Translations under genes and position numbers: made by a program | The notes under the pieces: model-generated | What the model saw: only the letters and a program-made list of their open reading frames with translations | What the model was told of the DNA's origin: nothing | Databases searched by the model: none | Shown: positions 16,969 through 25,625 of the stretch, piece after piece | Position numbering within the stretch: position 1 is the first letter of the stretch | How the letters are laid out: every line of letters begins with the position of its first letter | Assembly: GCF_018917965.1 (NCBI RefSeq) | Contig: NZ_JAHLPP010000006.1 | Coordinates: 62,001 to 126,000 of the forward strand | DNA from: Pseudoflavonifractor sp. MSJ-37 | GTDB lineage: Bacteria; Bacillota; Clostridia; Oscillospirales; Oscillospiraceae | Direction of reading: 5' to 3' | DNA length: 64,000 nt

Positions 16969-18751
16969 TTTGCTGGTACTCCTTATAGGGGCACACAGGC
17001 AGATGCACGTCCACCTGCGTCCATTCTCCCGGCGCGGAGCTCACCCGCAGGCCGTAGCCGGCTCCGAAGTAGAGCTTGATGCGCTGGTCCGCGTTGTACA
17101 TCCCGTATCCCTTCCGGTGGAGGATCAGGTCGCCCTTCCCCCGCCGGCCGGAGGCCACGGCCTCCCGGGCGGCCTCCTCCGCGGCGGTATCGATGCCCTT
17201 TCCGTTGTCCCGGACCGAGAGGACCATGTCCCCGCCTGCCTCCACCCGGCCGGTGATGGTCAGCAGGCCCCGGCGGCGGACCGCCCGGATGCCGTGGTAG
17301 ATGGCGTTCTCCACCAGCGGCTGGAGGGTGAGCTTCACGATGCTGGCGTCCAGCAGGGCCGGGTCCACATCCACCGTGTAGTCGAAGCCGTCCCGATAGC
17401 GCTGGGACTGGACCTTCAGATAGCTCTCGATCATCTGGAGTTCCTCGGACACCCGGATCACGCACCGGCCGTCGCTGAGCACCCCCCGGTAGAACCGGCT
17501 CAGGGCCTGAGACATCTGGAAGGCCGCCTCGTCCTCTCCCATCTGGACCAGCGCGCTGACGCTGTCCAGAGAGTTATAGAGGAAGTGGGGCGTGATCTGG
17601 GTCTGGAGGGAGATCAGCTCCAGCTCGTGGCGCTTCTGCTCCGAGGCCTCGTTCTCCGCCATCAGGTCCTGGAGCTGGTCCAGCATCCGGTCGAAGCTCC
17701 GGGAGAGCTCACCGATCTCGTCCCCGCTGTCGCTGTTGCACCGCAGGTCCAGACGGCCGCCGCCCACCTCCCGCATCCGGGCGGACAGAGCCAGGATCGG
17801 CCGGGACAGGGACTCGCCCATGGCGGAGAAGAAGAGCATATACACCAGGACACAGGCGATCGCCAGCGCCAGGATCGTGCCCTGCATCATCTGGACCTCC
17901 TGCATGATCCGGCTGTAGGGTGCGATGTCCACCAGCACCAGGCCGTACCGCTCCAGCGTCTGGGTGCGGACCAGATACTGCTCCCCCCGGTCGGTGTAGG
18001 TCCTCCGGGCCTGCCCCGCCGCGTCGGCCTCGAAGGCGCTCCGGGCGGGGCGGAGGACGGACACGTCGGCCTCTATGGGCAGGACCAGATTGCCCTTCGC
18101 TGTGAACAGGTACACGTCGGAACGGCCGCTCCGGCCCATGTAGCCGTAGAGGTCGGTCAGGGCGGAGCGGCTGACCTGGGCCCGGACGATGCCGATCGGC
18201 GGGGCGTCCTCCCGGGTCCGGATCAGATGGTACACCGCCAGCTGGTCCGTGCGGGCGGTGTCATAAGAGGCGTCGTCGTGCCAGTAGTTCCCCTCCGACC
18301 GGCAGACCGCCTCCAGCACCGCCCTGGAGGGGCGCTGGATCTCGTTGGCCTCTGAGTCGCTCCCGATCACGAACCGGCCGTCCATGGTATAGAGGGCGAC
18401 GGACTGGATCTGGTCGGTGAGGCAGATGTCCTTCAGCAGGGCGTCCGCCGACCAGGACCGGGCCTGCCGCCCGCCCTGCGCCGCGATGTCCATGGTCTGC
18501 TGGATGGTGATGCTGGTGCCCAGATGGCGCAGGCGGCAGCTGATGGCCAGATCCACATCGTCCAGGAACACGGCGATCTGGTCCAGCTCGTCCCCCATGT
18601 CCTCCTCCGCCCGGTCCAGCACCGTGTGGGAGGCCACCACCCCGTAGAACAGCACGAACACGGAGCAGAGCAGGACCATGGACACGATGCCGAAGAGCAG
18701 GATCTTCTGCCGGATCTTCAAGTCGGAAAAAACGCGGCCGGGCGTCCGCAT
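16943..18751 (-). CDS. YesM-type sensor histidine kinase
   Basis: The protein has 602 residues. A first membrane segment near residues 18-38 (ILLFGIVSMVLLCSVFVLFY) is followed by a large extracellular sensor region, a second membrane segment near 300 and a HAMP linker. The His_kinase domain has the phospho-acceptor His in LQTQITPHFLYNSLDSV, and the C-terminal ATPase part has VENAIYHGI and DNGKGI. AAGGAG stands nine bases before the ATG at 18751. Sensor and regulator overlap, so they are translated together. Confidence 0.92.
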   Translation of the reverse strand: MRTPGRVFSDLKIRQKILLFGIVSMVLLCSVFVLFYGVVASHTVLDRAEEDMGDELDQIAVFLDDVDLAISCRLRHLGTSITIQQTMDIAAQGGRQARSWSADALLKDICLTDQIQSVALYTMDGRFVIGSDSEANEIQRPSRAVLEAVCRSEGNYWHDDASYDTARTDQLAVYHLIRTREDAPPIGIVRAQVSRSALTDLYGYMGRSGRSDVYLFTAKGNLVLPIEADVSVLRPARSAFEADAAGQARRTYTDRGEQYLVRTQTLERYGLVLVDIAPYSRIMQEVQMMQGTILALAIACVLVYMLFFSAMGESLSRPILALSARMREVGGGRLDLRCNSDSGDEIGELSRSFDRMLDQLQDLMAENEASEQKRHELELISLQTQITPHFLYNSLDSVSALVQMGEDEAAFQMSQALSRFYRGVLSDGRCVIRVSEELQMIESYLKVQSQRYRDGFDYTVDVDPALLDASIVKLTLQPLVENAIYHGIRAVRRRGLLTITGRVEAGGDMVLSVRDNGKGIDTAAEEAAREAVASGRRGKGDLILHRKGYGMYNADQRIKLYFGAGYGLRVSSAPGEWTQVDVHLPVCPYKEYQQNDLSSDRR

Positions 18752-18835
18752 GGGGATCATCTCCTTTGCGCAGAGGACTGTCGAGGATGGAAGCGGGCGG
18801 CCCCGCCGCTCCGCCCGCGAACATTCGAAAACCGG

Positions 18836-18864
18836 TTGAAACCCGGCAAAAACTGTGCTATGAT
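18836..18864 (+). promoter_or_regulatory. Strong promoter for the candidate RNA and stalk gene
   Basis: TTGAAA at 18836-18841, a 17-base spacer and TATGAT at 18859-18864. The predicted start at about 18869-18871 coincides with the 5' end of the long inverted repeat described in the next entry. Confidence 0.75.
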
Positions 18865-18868
18865 GGTC

Positions 18869-19102
18869 ATGGAAAACAAAAATGCGGCAGCGCGCCGGAG
18901 ATCCTACCCTCCAGCGCGCCTGCGCAGGTGAGAACACCACCTACACTGCGGCCAAGGCCGCGCCGCACATCAATTATACGGTATCCCGGGACCTTTTACA
19001 AGGCCTCCGAGGCGCCGTTTTTGAGCGTGCGCTCTGTGTGCATTCGAGGTCCGCCTCTTGCGCCGTGTAGGGGATCCCCTGCATGGCGTTTTTGTTTTCC
19101 AT
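18869..19102 (+). ncRNA. Candidate structured RNA, unknown family
   Basis: The 17 bases from the predicted transcription start (18869-18885) pair with 19086-19102; 16 of 17 positions are Watson-Crick and one is G-U, so the ends of a transcript of about 230 bases would be held together. Inside are several strong hairpins: 18890-18900 with 18909-18919, GGTG-AGAA-CACC near 18928, GCGGCC-AA-GGCCGC near 18948, GCCT-CCG-AGGC near 19002, GAGCG-TG-CGCTC near 19023 and GAGG-TCCG-CCTC near 19046. The closing strand contains a T-rich run (19089-19098) after the GTAGGGGATCCCCTGC hairpin, usable as a terminator. It is either a free RNA or the long 5' leader of the stalk-domain gene. I do not recognise the family. 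Confidence 0.55.
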
Positions 19103-19190
19103 CCCGCGCGCGGCGGAGGGCCGGGCATCCGGCCCTCTCCCCCGCACCCGCCGGGATGGAACAACAGAATAAAAAGAGGAGGAACCTGAC

Positions 19191-19880
19191 ATGAAACTGC
19201 ACCGGGCGCGCGATTTCGCGGCCGGGGTCCTCGTGGCGACCCTGGCCCTCGGCGTAGCTGTCCCCGCGGGGGCGGCGGCGCTGACCAGCAAGAAGATCGA
19301 CGTTCTGCAGGGCATCGAGATCTTCGTGGACGGAGTCCGTCTGGACCCCAAGGACGCCAACGGCAAGAGCGTGGAGACCTTCGTCTACAACGGCACCACC
19401 TACATCCCTCTCCGGGCCGTGAGCCAGGCCCTGGGCAAGGCCGTCAACTACGACGGCAACACCAAGCGGGCCTACATCGGAAGCTCTCCCATGACCACCG
19501 GGAGCTACCGGATGGAGGATGTCTGCCAGCCGTATCAGAAATCGGGCTTTATGTACACGTACACAGGTGCCGACACGATGAAGATGGGCGGAAACGAGTA
19601 CGGGAATGGACTCAGGGCGTTTTCCGCTATCAGCGATGAATATGCTTTATTCAATCTGAACGGTGCCTATAACAGCCTGACTCTGGACCTCGGGTCTATC
19701 GATGATTGGGGCAACAATGCCGAAGTGACCTTCTATGTGGACGATGTACGGGTGGCCAGCTACACGGTGGAAGGGGAAGCCCTTCCTCGGAAGATCACGG
19801 TCCCCCTGAATCATGGGCTCCAGATGAAAATCGTAACAAGCGGTTCATGCATCGGCCTCGGCAACATGATGTTCCAGTAA
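19191..19880 (+). CDS. Secreted stalk-domain protein with NPCBM-like C-terminus
   Basis: The protein has 229 residues. A signal peptide (residues 1-28, ending AVPAGAAA) is followed by a copper amine oxidase N-terminal-type stalk domain at about 30-100 (IEIFVDGVRLDPKDANGK, then YNGTTYIPLRAVSQALGK). The C-terminal half (about 105-229) resembles an NPCBM carbohydrate-binding module, with a beta-strand-rich stretch LTLDLGSIDDWGNNAEVTF. AGGAGG lies before the ATG. The C-terminal coding sequence is visibly less GC-rich than its neighbours. The role is probably at the cell surface, perhaps glycan binding. Confidence 0.75.
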   Translation: MKLHRARDFAAGVLVATLALGVAVPAGAAALTSKKIDVLQGIEIFVDGVRLDPKDANGKSVETFVYNGTTYIPLRAVSQALGKAVNYDGNTKRAYIGSSPMTTGSYRMEDVCQPYQKSGFMYTYTGADTMKMGGNEYGNGLRAFSAISDEYALFNLNGAYNSLTLDLGSIDDWGNNAEVTFYVDDVRVASYTVEGEALPRKITVPLNHGLQMKIVTSGSCIGLGNMMFQ

Positions 19881-19901
19881 GCTCCCGCAAAAAGCAAAGA
19901 G

Positions 19902-19941
19902 AGGGTCCTTCCGGTCGTCAGCGGCCGGAAGGACCCTTTTT
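19902..19941 (+). terminator. Intrinsic terminator after the stalk-domain gene
   Basis: A perfect 13-bp stem (19902-19914 with 19925-19937) followed by five T residues. Confidence 0.88.
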
Positions 19942-19999
19942 CGTCCAGAAATGGCCGGAGGAACGGACTGCCCTGTTCCCTCCACTCATCAGCGCGCAA

Positions 20000-20042
20000 A
20001 AGAGCGCGTACCGCCGTTCGGGCGGTACGCGCTCTCGGTTTT
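20000..20042. terminator. Bidirectional terminator after the importer operon
   Basis: A perfect 15-bp stem (20001-20015 with 20021-20035). T runs occur on both sides. On the minus strand it ends the 26.3-20 kb operon. Confidence 0.85.
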
Positions 20043-20053
20043 TCCGGGATCGG

Positions 20054-20767
20054 TCACTGCTTGTCGATCAGCATGACGGGCCGCACCGGGGAGGCGGAGC
20101 CGTCCCGGATCAGCAGGGGCAGGGCGATGAACCAGCCCCGCACGTCGTGCAGCTTGTCCAGATTGCGCAGGTTCTCCACGATGGGGATCTTGTTGGACAG
20201 GAGGATGTGGTGGGCCGGATCGTTGTCCGCGCCGTCCTTGTCCACGCCCAGGGTGTCCACGCCCACCATGCGCACGCCCTTCTCCAGCAGGTACTGGGCC
20301 GCCGTGGCGCCCACGCCGGGATAGTCGTGGCAGAAGCGGCTCTCGTTGGGGCGCACGTCCCAGTACTTCATCCAGCCGAAGTCGAAGAGGACCGCGTCCC
20401 CCTTTCGGATGGGGCCGTGCTGTTCCTCCCAGGCCAGCAGATGCTCCTTCTCGATGGTCTCCCGGTCCTTCAGGAAGGTGGCGTCCACCGTCACCGCCGG
20501 GCCGCAGATCTTGGCCAGAGGCACCTGGTCGATGAACTCGTAGCCGGGCTTGTCGATATAGTGTCCGAAGGAGTCCACATGGGTGCCGTTGTGCTCGTTC
20601 AGGATCAGTTGGAAGTCGTTGCACACGTCGCCCAGATGGATCCCATGCCAGCGGACCTTATAGAACTTAGAGTGGGTGGGATGGGTGGGCATATTCTCCT
20701 CCAGGTACTGGCCCAGCTCCACCACTTCCATATCGCTCAGGGCTTCACACAGTTTTTCCAGACTCAT
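20054..20767 (-). CDS. Cyclase-family (kynurenine formamidase-like) metal hydrolase, distal copy
   Basis: The protein has 237 residues. The metal-binding signature HNGTHVDSFGHY (form HxGTHxDxxxH) near residue 49 defines the cyclase family, which includes kynurenine formamidase and isatin hydrolase. PAHHILLSNKIPIVENL lies near the C-terminus. The start at 20767 (MSLEKLCEALS) has AAGGAGGAG upstream; the open frame before it is not family-like. It is the last gene of an ABC importer operon whose first gene is another cyclase-family protein, so both probably act on the imported compound. The substrate is unknown. Confidence 0.8.
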   Translation of the reverse strand: MSLEKLCEALSDMEVVELGQYLEENMPTHPTHSKFYKVRWHGIHLGDVCNDFQLILNEHNGTHVDSFGHYIDKPGYEFIDQVPLAKICGPAVTVDATFLKDRETIEKEHLLAWEEQHGPIRKGDAVLFDFGWMKYWDVRPNESRFCHDYPGVGATAAQYLLEKGVRMVGVDTLGVDKDGADNDPAHHILLSNKIPIVENLRNLDKLHDVRGWFIALPLLIRDGSASPVRPVMLIDKQ

Positions 20768-20786
20768 GACAAGCTCCTCCTTATGC

Positions 20787-21749
20787 TCACGCGCTCTGCT
20801 TCTTGCCGCGGCCATAGGCCAGCAGGATGATGAGGATGATCGCGCCGTTGACGATCTCACGGCCGGCCTCGGCCATGTTCAGGATGATCAGCAGGCTCTG
20901 GATCAGGTAGATGATGACGACGCCGCCCATGGTGCCCAGATAGCCGCCGTGGCCGCCCAGGATGGAGGTGCCGCCGATGACGACCGCCGCGATGGAGATC
21001 AGCTGATAGTCGTCGGCCATGGTGTAGTTGGGGTAGCCCAGGTGGCCGATCAGCAGGATGCCCGCGATGGCCATCATGACGGAGGCGATCACATACACGC
21101 CGATCAGCACCGCCTTGGTGTTGATGGCGGACAGGTCCGTGACCCGGCTGCTGCAGCCCACGGCGAAGATCTTGCGGCCGAAGGCGGTCTTGCGCAGGAG
21201 GAAGATGGTCAGGATGCCCAGGGCCGCCCACACCAGCACGCAGTACCGGATGCCCAGGAAGCTGTCCTTGGCCAGAGCGGTGACCAGCGCGGTGGACTCG
21301 CCCTTCAGCACGCCCTGGGTGTACAGGAACGTGCAGCTCATGAGGATGGCGTTGGTGGCCAGCGTCATGACCATGGGGGTGATCCGCAGGACGGCCACGC
21401 CGATGCCTTTGAACAGGCCCATCAGGATGCCCACGGCGATGGTGGCGGCGAAGCCGATCATGCCGTTGCCTGTGGTCTTGGTGGTCTGGGCGAAGATGCA
21501 GGCCGCGAAGGTGACGCTGTACGCCACGGACAGGTCCGCGCCGCCGGTGAGGATGATCAGGGTCTGGCCGATGCAGATGATGCCCAGGAAGCTGCACAGC
21601 ACCAGGACGCTCATGATGTGGCTGGGGGCCAGATAGTTGGGCTCCAGGATGCCGGAGACCAGGTACAGGGCCAGGATCATCAGGACGATGCGGGGCCCGT
21701 TGGACGTGAGCAGCTGCTTCAGGTCCAGTTTCTTCTCAGTCGCTTCCAT
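20787..21749 (-). CDS. ABC importer permease (RbsC/BPD_transp_2 family), second permease
   Basis: The protein has 320 residues with eight or more hydrophobic segments. It shows the family stretches IGQTLIILTGGADLSVAYS and AVVIGGTSILGGHGGYLGT. It belongs to the permeases of ribose-type importers. The gene lies one base after the other permease gene's stop, so the two probably form a heterodimeric channel. It ends with a short basic tail (GRGKKQSA). Confidence 0.9.
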   Translation of the reverse strand: MEATEKKLDLKQLLTSNGPRIVLMILALYLVSGILEPNYLAPSHIMSVLVLCSFLGIICIGQTLIILTGGADLSVAYSVTFAACIFAQTTKTTGNGMIGFAATIAVGILMGLFKGIGVAVLRITPMVMTLATNAILMSCTFLYTQGVLKGESTALVTALAKDSFLGIRYCVLVWAALGILTIFLLRKTAFGRKIFAVGCSSRVTDLSAINTKAVLIGVYVIASVMMAIAGILLIGHLGYPNYTMADDYQLISIAAVVIGGTSILGGHGGYLGTMGGVVIIYLIQSLLIILNMAEAGREIVNGAIILIILLAYGRGKKQSA

Positions 21750-21750
21750 A

Positions 21751-22782
21751 TCAGGCAGCCTCCTTCTCTTCCGCGATGGCCTTGGCCTTCTCCCGCTTCT
21801 GCTTGGCGTAGGCGGTGAAGAAGCCGACGGACAGGGCCAGGATCAGGATGATGCCCTGCACCAGGTTCTGATAGTAGGAGGAGATCTTCCAGAAGATCAG
21901 CAGGCCCACGATCAGGGACAGGGTCATGGCGCCGGCGATGGAGCCGAAGTAGGAGCCCTTGCCGCCCGCCAGGGAGGCGCCGCCGAGCACCGCCGCCGCG
22001 ATGGAGTTGTTGGTGAAGTTGTTGGCGGCGGTGGGGTCGCCGGAACGGGTCTGGGCGGTCAGGAGCACGCCGCAGATGGCGGCGCACAGGCCGGCCACGC
22101 AGTAGGCGGTCAGCTTGGCCTTCTCGATCTTGATGCCGTTCAGGAAGGCGGCCTTCTCATTGCCGCCGATGGCATACAGGGCCTGACCGGAGCGGCTGCG
22201 GCGGTAGGGGACCCAGATGCACACGATGACCAGGGCCAGGATGATGGCGGACATGGGGATCACGCCGCCCACGCGGCCGGTGAAGAAGCGGGCGAAGGCG
22301 CTGGGCACTTCGCCGCCGGGGGTGGGACGGACATAGCGGGCCAGGCCGCTGAAGATGGAGCCGGTGGCCAGGGTGACCACGATGGGCTGGAGGCGGCCGT
22401 AGACCACCATGCAGCCGTTGAAGAGGCCGGCCAGCACGCCGATGATCAGCACGATGACCACGGTGGCGATGCCGCCCGCCACGATGTTCCCACCCACCAT
22501 ATTGGTGACGGGCATATAGATCGTGGCGGCCACGCAGTTGGTGAAGATGATCAGGCTGCCCACCGACAGGTCGATGCCCGAGGTGAGGATGATCACCGTC
22601 TGGCCCAGAGAGGCCACGCACAGGGTGATGACCTGGTTGAAGATGGACTGGGGACCGTATACCGTGAAGAAGTCGGCCTGGTTGAACGCGAAGAGCACCA
22701 GCACCACGGCCAGCACACAGTAGGCCACCACGCCCTCGGCGTAGCGCCGCAGGAAGAGCTTCACGAGCTTATTGTTTTTCAT
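21751..22782 (-). CDS. ABC importer permease (RbsC/BPD_transp_2 family), first permease
   Basis: The protein has 343 residues. It contains SLGQTVIILTSGIDLSVGS and AAVLGGASLAGGKGSYFGS, which match the ribose-type permease signatures at the same places as its partner. The start at 22782 (MKNNKLVKLFL) overlaps the ATPase stop by four bases (ATGA). The upstream open extension is out of context. About nine hydrophobic segments are visible. Confidence 0.9.
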   Translation of the reverse strand: MKNNKLVKLFLRRYAEGVVAYCVLAVVLVLFAFNQADFFTVYGPQSIFNQVITLCVASLGQTVIILTSGIDLSVGSLIIFTNCVAATIYMPVTNMVGGNIVAGGIATVVIVLIIGVLAGLFNGCMVVYGRLQPIVVTLATGSIFSGLARYVRPTPGGEVPSAFARFFTGRVGGVIPMSAIILALVIVCIWVPYRRSRSGQALYAIGGNEKAAFLNGIKIEKAKLTAYCVAGLCAAICGVLLTAQTRSGDPTAANNFTNNSIAAAVLGGASLAGGKGSYFGSIAGAMTLSLIVGLLIFWKISSYYQNLVQGIILILALSVGFFTAYAKQKREKAKAIAEEKEAA

Positions 22783-24335
22783 TGCTGTTCGCCTCCTACG
22801 CCGATGGACTGGGAGATGATGTTGCGCTCGGTGACCTGGTCGCCCTCCAGTTCGGCCGCGATGCGGCCCTCGTAGAACACCAGCACCCGGTTGCACAGCA
22901 TGAGCAGCTCGGCGGTCTCGGTGGAATAGAAGACGATGGAGTAGCCCTCCTTGGTCAGCTCCACCATCAGACGGTAGATCTCGCTCTTGGTGCCGATGTC
23001 GATACCGCGGGTGGGGTCGGACAGGAGCACGATCTTGGCATTGGTGGCCAGCGCCTTGGCGATGACCACCTTCTGCTGGTTGCCGCCGGACAGGCTGCCC
23101 ACCGGCAGGTCGGAGCTGAACACCTTGATGCTCATGCGCTTGATGGCGTCCGCGATGGTCTTTTTCTCCTTGGCGCCGGACAGGACGCCGGCATTGGAGA
23201 TCTCCTTCAGGCTCATCATGGTGATGTTCTCGCCGATGGAACGGGTCAGGATCAGGCCGTCGTTCTTCCGGTCCTCGGGGATCAGGACGATGCCGTTGGC
23301 CAGAGCCTGCCGCTCGTTGTGGACGGTGACGGGCTTGCCCTCCACCAGCATCTCGCCGGTGTCGAACTCGCCGTCGCCGAACAGGGCGTGGAGCAGCTCC
23401 ACCTGGCCGTGGCCGGACAGGCCGGCGATGCCCAGGATCTCGCCCTTCTTGAGCTTCAGGTTCAAATCGTGGAGGACGGTGCCCTTGCCCGCGTGGCGGA
23501 GCTCCAGCGCGATATCGGTGTCGCTGCCCTTGGGCCGCTCCATGTCCTCCAGGGCCACCTTGCGGCCGGAGATGTGCTCCACGATCTCATCGTTGCCCAG
23601 CTGGCCCCAAGGGAAGGTCATGATGTAGTGGGCGTCGCGGAAGATGGTGGCCCGGTCGGCCACCTGCTCCAGCTCGTCCATACGGTGGGAGATGAAGAGG
23701 ATGCCCTTGTCCTGCTCCTTGGTGAGCTTCTTCATCATGGCGAAGAGCCACTTGACCTCCTTCTCGCCCAGGGCGGAGGTGGCCTCGTCCAGGATCAGCA
23801 CGTCGGGGTCCTTATAGAGAGCCTTGGCGATCTCCACCAGCTGCTGCTGGCAGAGGGTCAGGTCCCGGACCAGCATCCGGGGCTCCAGATCCAGGCCGAT
23901 CTGGTCCAGGAACTCCTGGGCCTTCTTGTAGATCTGCTTGAAGTCGATCCGGCCGAAGCGGGTCAAGGGCTCGTTGGCCATGAAGATGTTCTCCGCCACG
24001 GAGAGCTCCTGGATCAGGGACAACTCCTGGAACACCGCCGCGATCTTGTGGCGGTTGGCGTCCTGGGCGCTGTTGATCTCGATCTTCTCGCCGTTCATGT
24101 AGATATCGCCGGTGTCACGGATCGTGACGCCGCAGATGATCTTCACCATGGTGCTCTTGCCGGCGCCGTTCTCGCCGATCAGCACGTGGGTCTCGCCGGG
24201 ATAGCACTTCATCTGTGCGTCCTCCAGCGCGATGATGCCGCCGAACCGCTTGCCCACATGGGCCGTCTCGATCAGAGGCACCTGCGTCTTGGGCTCCGCT
24301 TCCGCGGCGGCCGCTGTCTGATTCCTAACATCCAT
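22779..24335 (-). CDS. Ribose-type ABC importer ATP-binding protein (double NBD)
   Basis: The protein has 518 residues with two fused nucleotide-binding domains, as in RbsA and MglA. The first domain has the intact P-loop GENGAGKST near residue 60, but its signature is LTLCQQQLVEIAKAL. The second lacks a P-loop lysine (GLSGHGQVELL) and keeps LSGGNQQKVVIAKAL and Walker B KIVLLSDPTRGID, with Asp where Glu is usual. This asymmetry is normal for the family. The start is the ATG at 24335 (MDVRNQ). A stem-loop at 24364-24401 separates it from the binding-protein gene. Confidence 0.93.
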   Translation of the reverse strand: MDVRNQTAAAAEAEPKTQVPLIETAHVGKRFGGIIALEDAQMKCYPGETHVLIGENGAGKSTMVKIICGVTIRDTGDIYMNGEKIEINSAQDANRHKIAAVFQELSLIQELSVAENIFMANEPLTRFGRIDFKQIYKKAQEFLDQIGLDLEPRMLVRDLTLCQQQLVEIAKALYKDPDVLILDEATSALGEKEVKWLFAMMKKLTKEQDKGILFISHRMDELEQVADRATIFRDAHYIMTFPWGQLGNDEIVEHISGRKVALEDMERPKGSDTDIALELRHAGKGTVLHDLNLKLKKGEILGIAGLSGHGQVELLHALFGDGEFDTGEMLVEGKPVTVHNERQALANGIVLIPEDRKNDGLILTRSIGENITMMSLKEISNAGVLSGAKEKKTIADAIKRMSIKVFSSDLPVGSLSGGNQQKVVIAKALATNAKIVLLSDPTRGIDIGTKSEIYRLMVELTKEGYSIVFYSTETAELLMLCNRVLVFYEGRIAAELEGDQVTERNIISQSIGVGGEQQ

Positions 24336-24363
24336 TCTCTTCACCACTCCTGAGAAATAAGGA

Positions 24364-24401
24364 GGGGGCCGTCTCAAACCATTCGTTTTGAGACGGCCCC
24401 C
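24364..24401 (-). terminator. Stem-loop between binding-protein and ATPase genes
   Basis: A perfect stem of about 14 bp (24364-24377 with 24388-24401) without a T run on the minus strand. It more likely stabilises the upstream mRNA or causes partial termination, so that the binding protein is made in excess over the membrane parts. Confidence 0.6.
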
Positions 24402-24457
24402 TTCCGTCAGTCATTCAATTGCGCCGTGTCAGGTCGATGCCGTCTCGGCCCTTCCCT

Positions 24458-25549
24458 TTAGGACTTGGGGGCCACGTCCTCCACGGACAGGTTCCAGGTG
24501 TTGTTGTTGTCGGTCCAGTCGCAGACGAAGCCGCCCTCCTGATCGGGCTGATACCACTTGTCCTTGGCCTCCTCGGTGGAGGAGCAGGTGGGCAGGTCGA
24601 TATAGGTCCAGGAGTCCACTTCCTCGCCGTTCAGGACCTTCAGGGCCACATCCACGGCGGCGGCGGACAGGTACGGAGGCTGAGCGGTGCTGAACGCGTC
24701 CAGATCCAGGTCCACCCAGTCCTTCATCCAGGCATTGAACATCTCGCCCTCAGAGATGGGGATGGAGGCGGGATCGATGCCGTTCTCGCTCAGGGACTGG
24801 ACGATGGCGTGGCCGCCGCCGCCCTCAGACAGGATGCCGTCGATGCCCTGAGAGCCGTAGGCGCTCATCAGGTTGCTCATGACGGAGGCGGTGGTGGAGA
24901 TGTCCCACTTGCCGAAGCCCTCGCCCAGGACCTTGATGTCGGGGTAGTTCTGGAGGACCTCCTCCATGCCGGCGGTACGGTCCAGCGTGACCTGGTTGCC
25001 CTCGATGCCCTTGATCCAGAGGATGTTGCCCTTGCCGTCCATGCGGTCGGCCAGAGACTGGGCCAGCAGGCGGCCGTACTCGTGCTGGTCGGTGTTCACG
25101 TTGTACACCAGGTCGGAGTCCACGTTGGCGTCGAAGCAGACCACCACGATGCCGCGCTCAGCGGCCTCTTCCAGCACGGACTGGAGGCCGGTGGCGGAGG
25201 CGGCGATGCAGACGATGGCGTCGTAGCCCTCGCTCATCATGTTGCGGATCTCGTTGATCTGAGCCTGCACATCGTCGCCGGCGCTGGAGGAATACGCCTT
25301 GGAGAGGACGCCCTGGTCCACCAGATCGGCGGTGTAGGCGTCAAAGATGTTGACGGAAGCGGTGCGCCACGCGTTGCCCACATAGGAGTTGCTGAAGGCG
25401 ATCTTGTAGCCGCCCTCACCGTCGCCGGAGCCGGAGCCGGAAGCCTGGGGGGCGGAGCTGGCGCCGCCGGAGCCGGAACCGCCGCCGCAGGCGGCCAGAG
25501 TCAGCATCATGGAAGCGGCCAGACCAAGAGCCATCACGTTCTTTTTCAT
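24458..25549 (-). CDS. Ribose-type ABC importer substrate-binding lipoprotein
   Basis: The protein has 363 residues. The signal peptide ends in a lipobox, LAAC, with the acylated Cys at residue 21, followed by a Gly/Ser-rich linker to about residue 46. The mature part is a periplasmic-binding-protein type I fold (YKIAFSNSYVGNAWR, then IVVVCFDANVD, then GIDGILSEGGGG). Although the fold is called ribose-type, the operon holds no sugar kinase or isomerase. The neighbours are two cyclase-family hydrolases, so the ligand may be an amide, lactone or aromatic compound rather than a sugar. Confidence 0.88.
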   Translation of the reverse strand: MKKNVMALGLAASMMLTLAACGGGSGSGGASSAPQASGSGSGDGEGGYKIAFSNSYVGNAWRTASVNIFDAYTADLVDQGVLSKAYSSSAGDDVQAQINEIRNMMSEGYDAIVCIAASATGLQSVLEEAAERGIVVVCFDANVDSDLVYNVNTDQHEYGRLLAQSLADRMDGKGNILWIKGIEGNQVTLDRTAGMEEVLQNYPDIKVLGEGFGKWDISTTASVMSNLMSAYGSQGIDGILSEGGGGHAIVQSLSENGIDPASIPISEGEMFNAWMKDWVDLDLDAFSTAQPPYLSAAAVDVALKVLNGEEVDSWTYIDLPTCSSTEEAKDKWYQPDQEGGFVCDWTDNNNTWNLSVEDVAPKS

Positions 25550-25625
25550 TTCGTCGTCCTCCTCAATGTTTTTGTTCGTCTCTTTCCATATGTACCAGCG
25601 GGAACGGTCCCGCTCGGGTCCGAGA

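Noticed and set aside
18869-19102. Identification of the candidate RNA as 6S RNA, SRP RNA or RNase P RNA
   Set aside because: 6S RNA is one long hairpin with a central bubble, whereas this region has several separate stems. The conserved SRP and RNase P sequence blocks are not seen. Family left open.
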